Source: an uncultured Nitrospira sp. (lineage in GTDB: Bacteria > Nitrospirota > Nitrospiria > Nitrospirales > Nitrospiraceae). Taken from it: DNA of 37,242 nucleotides. The first letter of the stretch is position 1; each line of letters opens with the position of its first letter. Positions 34,056 to 37,242 of the stretch are shown here, in pieces. The DNA is taken from NCBI GenBank assembly GCA_902500825.1, contig CABVRX010000032.1, forward strand, positions 1 through 37,242, read 5' to 3'. Position numbers and translations under genes: made by a program. The notes under the pieces are model-generated. The model worked only from the letters and a program-made list of their open reading frames with translations, was not told where the DNA came from and did no database searches.

Positions 34056-35163
34056 CCGGGACGTTGCCCCAGCACATTGTGAGCGGCTGATGCCGAGCGA
34101 GGATGCGATGCGCTTGACACAGTGTGGCGTCTGGACGATAAACCCTCTTCTCGATGATCGGTGGCCCGAATTCGTCGATAGACATCCGAATTCTTCCGTC
34201 TTCCATACGATCGGCTGGCTGAATGCGTTGCACACTACCTATGGGTATGAACCGGTTGCCTTTACGACCTCTGCGCCATCTGAGAAGCTGACGAACGCTC
34301 TCCTATTTTGTGTCGTGCGAAGTTGGCTGACGTGCGGCCGACTGGTTTCGCTACCCTTCACGGACCACTGCGAACCGCTTGTCGAAAATATCGAGCAGCT
34401 CCGAGCGCTTTGTACGCATCTCGAAACGCTCCGAAGAACGCAGCGATGGAAGTACGCCGAATTGCGAACCAGCGACGCTTTCCTCGCTGCCGAGGAGAGT
34501 CTGAGTGAGTGTAAGGTCTATCGGTGGCATCGACTCGATCTTCGGCCCAGCCTCGATGCGTTATATAAGGGGTTCCACAAGGATTGCATTAGACGGAGAA
34601 TTCGTCATGCGGAACGGCAAGAACTGAGATATGAGGAGGGGCGGAGCGAATCGCTGGCGCGGTCATTTTATGATCTCATCGTGCTGTCGAGGTTGCGCAA
34701 GCATCTTCCGCCGCAGCCATTGGAATGGTTCCAGAACCTCGTTGCTTGTATGGGAAAGGACGTGTGTATTCGCCTTGCGTTCAAGGGGAACCAGCCTGTT
34801 GCGGGAATCTTGACCATGAAGCATCGCAAGAAGATCTATTACAAGTACGGCGGCTCAGATGCCGCGCTCAACAAACTCGGCGCGACACCGATGCTGTTTT
34901 GGCAGGCAATCCAAGCTGCAAGGTCGGCCGGGATGGAAGAGTTGGATTTGGGTCGGTCGGAGATCGAGAATCAGGGACTGATCAGATTCAAGGAACGTTG
35001 GGGAGCGCACAGTGTGCGACTCACTGTGTGGCGCGGTCATACTGATGTTATATCCCCTTCCGTAGAGCGTCTAAAGGTGCGTCTGGCGAAAACTATTTGC
35101 ATCTGCATTCCTCGCACCATGCTGGTATCGGTGGGGCGGCTCATGTATCGGCATGTCGGCTGA
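34033..35163 (+). CDS. FemAB/GNAT-like peptidyl- or acyltransferase
   Basis: A protein of about 376 residues with the double-GNAT pattern of FemAB/LPG-type transferases. The N-terminal part has HTIGWLNALHTTYGYEPVAF. A basic helix (KGFHKDCIRRRIRHAERQ) and the C-terminal YYKYGGSDAALNKLGATPML plus LDLGRSEIENQGLIRFKERWG segments are family hallmarks. FemAB-like proteins recur in exosortase-linked loci and may add amino acids or acyl groups to lipid or glycan intermediates. The start is ambiguous: ATG 34033 overlaps the exosortase stop, and in-frame ATG codons at 34090 and 34108 come nearer to the conserved region. Confidence 0.72.
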   Translation: MSLMHRPNRDVAPAHCERLMPSEDAMRLTQCGVWTINPLLDDRWPEFVDRHPNSSVFHTIGWLNALHTTYGYEPVAFTTSAPSEKLTNALLFCVVRSWLTCGRLVSLPFTDHCEPLVENIEQLRALCTHLETLRRTQRWKYAELRTSDAFLAAEESLSECKVYRWHRLDLRPSLDALYKGFHKDCIRRRIRHAERQELRYEEGRSESLARSFYDLIVLSRLRKHLPPQPLEWFQNLVACMGKDVCIRLAFKGNQPVAGILTMKHRKKIYYKYGGSDAALNKLGATPMLFWQAIQAARSAGMEELDLGRSEIENQGLIRFKERWGAHSVRLTVWRGHTDVISPSVERLKVRLAKTICICIPRTMLVSVGRLMYRHVG

Positions 35164-35222
35164 GCGATGTGCTCTAGCATTGGACGCATCCGCATGACTT
35201 GTAGCAGGGGAGAACTTCTGAC

Positions 35223-36578
35223 ATGACCACGCGTCCAGCGGTACTCCTTGTTGACAATGACGCCGCTTTTCGAGGGCAGATGAAATGGGCCCTTGCCTCG
35301 GACTATGACCTGATGGAGGCATCGGATCGCGTAGCTGCTCTCTCGCAAATTCGTCGGGCCATGCCGCCGCTGGTGTTGTTGGATTTGAGACCGTCCCCCA
35401 ATGGTGCCGGGGCGTCCGAAGGGTTGGCGATTTTGCGAGAGATTGTCCACCTAAATCCGACGGTCAAGGTAATTGCTGTCGCGGATAGCGGCGATCGAGC
35501 GAGCGCCATTGCCGCTATCGAATGCGGCGCGTACGACGTTATTGAGAAGCCGGTGCAGCTCGATGTATTGAAGGTGGTGCTGCAGCGGGCGACATATCTT
35601 TCCAACTTGGAGCGGGAGAGTCGCGCCATTTGGGAGGAGACTAGCAAGACGGAGTTTGAAGGTCTTGTGGGAAACAGCAAGCCTATGCAAGACGTGTTCG
35701 GCATGATCCGCCGCGTTGGACCGGCTGACGTCCCGGTGCTCATTACTGGGGAGAGCGGGGTGGGGAAGGAACTTGTGGCTCGCGCATTACACCGACTGAG
35801 CGGACGCAAAGAGGCACCCTTCGTCGCCATTAACTGTGGTGCGATTCCGGAGGCACTGTTGGAGAGCGAGCTGTTCGGGTATGAAAAGGGAGCATTTACC
35901 GGGGCTATCCAGCAACGAAAAGGCCGAATCGAATCCGCGCAAGGCGGCACGCTCTTCTTGGATGAAATCGGGGATATTCCGCTCAGTCTGCAAGTCAAGT
36001 TGCTGCGGTTCTTGCAAGATCATGAAATTTATCGATTGGGGGGGAGGGAAGCGATCGCAATCGATGTCAGAATTCTTGCTGCAACGAACGTTGATCTGCA
36101 AGCGGCTATCGACCGTGGCCGATTCAGGGAAGATTTGTTTTACAGGCTTCGTGTGGTGGCCATCCACGTTCCTGCCTTGAAGGCACGAGATTCTGATATC
36201 AACCTCCTCGCAAGAACGTTCTTAACGAAGTTTGCAGAAGCCCAAAATAAAGTACTGAAAGGGTTTACACCGCAAGCGATCGAAGCCTTGCTGGCGCACA
36301 GCTGGCCTGGAAATATCCGAGAATTGGAAAATAGGATCAAGCGGGCGGTTGTGATGGCTGAAGGGCAATACATCAGGCCTGCACATTTGGAATTGAAAGA
36401 CCTATCTCTCGTTGATCGGGATTCTACGACACTTCGAGTCTCACGCGAGCTTCGAGAGAAGGAGCTGGTGAGGGTTGTGCTGGAAAAAACTGATGGCAAT
36501 GTGTCTAAGGCGGCTGTTGAATTGGGGATCAGTCGTCCTACGCTCTATCAGTTGCTCTCTCGGTATGGCTTAAGGTAG
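35223..36578 (+). CDS. prsR: PrsR-like sigma-54 response regulator
   Basis: A 451-residue NtrC-type regulator. The receiver domain (residues 1-125) has the phosphoacceptor Asp54 in LLDLRPSP. The AAA+ domain has the Walker A motif GESGVGKE at 176-183, an intact GAFTGA sigma-54-contact loop at 223-228 and Walker B GGTLFLDEIGD. A Fis-like helix-turn-helix ends the protein (GNVSKAAVELGISRPTLYQLL). It matches the PEP-CTERM-box response regulators that drive genes of exosortase systems with a kinase such as PrsK, which is not in this window. The sigma-54 promoters at 15864 and 36804 with their shared box are the obvious targets. The prsR symbol is by family resemblance. Confidence 0.88.
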   Translation: MTTRPAVLLVDNDAAFRGQMKWALASDYDLMEASDRVAALSQIRRAMPPLVLLDLRPSPNGAGASEGLAILREIVHLNPTVKVIAVADSGDRASAIAAIECGAYDVIEKPVQLDVLKVVLQRATYLSNLERESRAIWEETSKTEFEGLVGNSKPMQDVFGMIRRVGPADVPVLITGESGVGKELVARALHRLSGRKEAPFVAINCGAIPEALLESELFGYEKGAFTGAIQQRKGRIESAQGGTLFLDEIGDIPLSLQVKLLRFLQDHEIYRLGGREAIAIDVRILAATNVDLQAAIDRGRFREDLFYRLRVVAIHVPALKARDSDINLLARTFLTKFAEAQNKVLKGFTPQAIEALLAHSWPGNIRELENRIKRAVVMAEGQYIRPAHLELKDLSLVDRDSTTLRVSRELREKELVRVVLEKTDGNVSKAAVELGISRPTLYQLLSRYGLR

Positions 36579-36761
36579 TCAAATTTATCGATATGCGAAA
36601 AAGTAGAGCATAAAGAAACCATTGACATGTAAATTTATTTTACAATTTAAGGATTTCACGACATGGTGAAAACATTGGAATAAATTTCCGTCTCGATATT
36701 TGTAGTAACCATTGTGTAATAAGTTTTTACGGTCAGTATCATTCAATAACAATCTTGATAG

Positions 36762-36776
36762 AAGGATAGAATACTT
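36762..36776 (+). promoter_or_regulatory. Candidate PrsR operator (second 15-bp box)
   Basis: AAGGATAGAATACTT is 14/15 identical to the box at 15830-15844 and lies 42 bases ahead of a sigma-54-like promoter. Two such similar copies, each upstream of an exported-protein gene, are unlikely by chance; the protein that binds is inferred. Confidence 0.55.
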
Positions 36777-36803
36777 TCAATGGCTTATAGTAACCCATCT
36801 TGT

Positions 36804-36819
36804 TAGCACAAGTTATGCT
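36804..36819 (+). promoter_or_regulatory. Sigma-54-like promoter of the PEP-CTERM gene
   Basis: TAGCACAAGTTATGCT keeps the ten-base spacing and the -12 TGC. It has AG in place of the invariant GG at -24, so it is a weaker match than the one at 15864. A CACAAG/CTTGTG inverted pair covers it. Transcription would start near 36829, about 45 bases before the coding start. Confidence 0.5.
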
Positions 36820-36873
36820 TGTGATGTCCAACGTTGTGGTGTCTACCAGTGCATAGCTATGAGGGGAGCTAAG

Positions 36874-37167
36874 ATGATGAAGAAGGAGGGTAGGTTGATT
36901 CATTCTATCCTGTTAGGAGTCGTCATAATTATCCTTGGCTCCTCAGGGGATCTTGTGATGGCTCAAACGACCAGTAACATCAGCATGACAAGTGAAAGCA
37001 TTAGCCTTACTACTGATAGTACCAGCCTTGCTCGTCATAGGCCCATACGTATACCGAGACCTTGCGGCAGGAGGTGCGCATCCGTTCCTGAACCGGCATC
37101 CTTGATCCTGCTTGGCGCTGGGTTAGCTGGGCTTGGAATCTGGAAGCGGACTTCACGGAAAGAGTAG
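36874..37167 (+). CDS. Small PEP-CTERM exosortase-target protein
   Basis: A 97-residue exported protein. The N-terminus is a signal peptide (basic MMKKEGRLIHS, then a hydrophobic SILLGVVIIILG core, cleavage near VMAQ). About 40 low-complexity Ser/Thr-rich residues follow (SNISMTSESISLTTDSTS). The C-terminus is a canonical PEP-CTERM signal: VPEPASLILLGAGLAGLG, then a basic WKRTSRKE tail. The mature part is therefore little more than a Ser/Thr-rich segment. AGGGGAG at 36862-36868 supports ATG 36874 or 36877. It should be processed by the exosortase encoded at 33066 and anchored to the surface; the Ser/Thr region may be glycosylated, as proposed for other PEP-CTERM proteins. Confidence 0.9.
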   Translation: MMKKEGRLIHSILLGVVIIILGSSGDLVMAQTTSNISMTSESISLTTDSTSLARHRPIRIPRPCGRRCASVPEPASLILLGAGLAGLGIWKRTSRKE

Positions 37168-37242
37168 TCCAGACTTTTCTATAAAGAGCGACGTCCCCCC
37201 ATATTGAGTAGCAGCCAGAGTTAGAGTCCGGGGACTACTATA

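Larger units (their letters stand above)
36579..36873. other. AT-rich spacer between the regulator and the PEP-CTERM gene
   Basis: About 295 bases, visibly richer in A and T than its surroundings. It holds the operator-like box and the sigma-54-like promoter described separately. A short direct similarity, TAGTAACC, occurs at 36703-36710 and 36788-36795. A coding frame is open upstream of 36874 but uses no plausible start, so it is treated as leader. Confidence 0.6.

Noticed and set aside
35303..35998. A 231-codon minus-strand open frame
   Set aside because: Antisense to the receiver and AAA+ domains of the sigma-54 regulator; Ser-rich shadow translation.
36712..36873. N-terminal extension of the PEP-CTERM protein from the upstream open frame
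   Set aside because: It would bury the signal peptide behind 54 residues and cover the promoter; the ribosome-binding site at 36862 supports the later start.
1..37242. CRISPR arrays, tRNA or rRNA genes
   Set aside because: I saw no regularly spaced direct repeats and no recognisable tRNA or rRNA sequence anywhere in the window.

Overview
This window is one long, almost entirely plus-strand locus for building, modifying and exporting a surface or extracellular polysaccharide, linked to an exosortase/PEP-CTERM protein-sorting system. It suggests a Gram-negative, exopolysaccharide-forming environmental bacterium, because exosortases, PEP-CTERM proteins and PrsR-type sigma-54 regulators occur in that group. 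The combination of a sugar transferase carrying a degenerate GGDEF-like domain, a Gfo/Idh/MocA dehydrogenase and an exosortase makes me lean towards Nitrospirota (Nitrospira-like). That lineage call is inference; no rRNA or other phylogenetic marker is present.

Region 1 (about 0.2-15.3 kb) has lower GC and carries the glycan assembly genes: a Wzx-type flippase, two family-2 glycosyltransferases, one GT4 glycosyltransferase, a short NDP-sugar dehydrogenase-like protein, an alpha/alpha-barrel sugar-active protein, a polysaccharide deacetylase, a methyltransferase, a GNAT/FemAB-like protein, an O-antigen ligase/Wzy-like membrane protein and an asparagine-synthetase-like protein whose catalytic Cys2 is replaced by Pro. 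A frameshifted IS30-family element (8071-9114) is inserted on the minus strand.

Region 2 (15.3-19.2 kb) is looser. It holds a secreted parallel beta-helix protein behind a textbook sigma-54 promoter, a 0.7-kb spacer containing a decayed copy of the downstream Gfo/Idh/MocA gene, and a second polysaccharide deacetylase.

Region 3 (19.2-35.2 kb) is higher in GC and tightly packed, with several ATGA stop/start overlaps, and looks like one operon. It begins with a GGDEF-like protein, an oxidoreductase and the priming sugar transferase. A self-contained set of type II fatty-acid-synthesis parts follows: KAS III, ketoreductase, ACP, FabZ-like dehydratase, FabL-like enoyl reductase and a left-handed beta-helix acyltransferase. 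Then come an aldo/keto reductase, AsnB, a second ACP, a NAD-synthetase-like enzyme, an AMP-forming acyl ligase, the exosortase and a FemAB-like protein. The most economical reading is that the cell makes its own short acyl and amidated acyl groups on dedicated carrier proteins and attaches them to the glycan or a linked product.

Region 4 (35.2 kb to the end) holds a PrsR-like sigma-54 response regulator and a small PEP-CTERM protein. A 15-bp box, 14/15 identical, lies upstream of sigma-54-like promoters at both the beta-helix gene and this PEP-CTERM gene. This suggests the regulator controls secreted partners of the system from a common operator.
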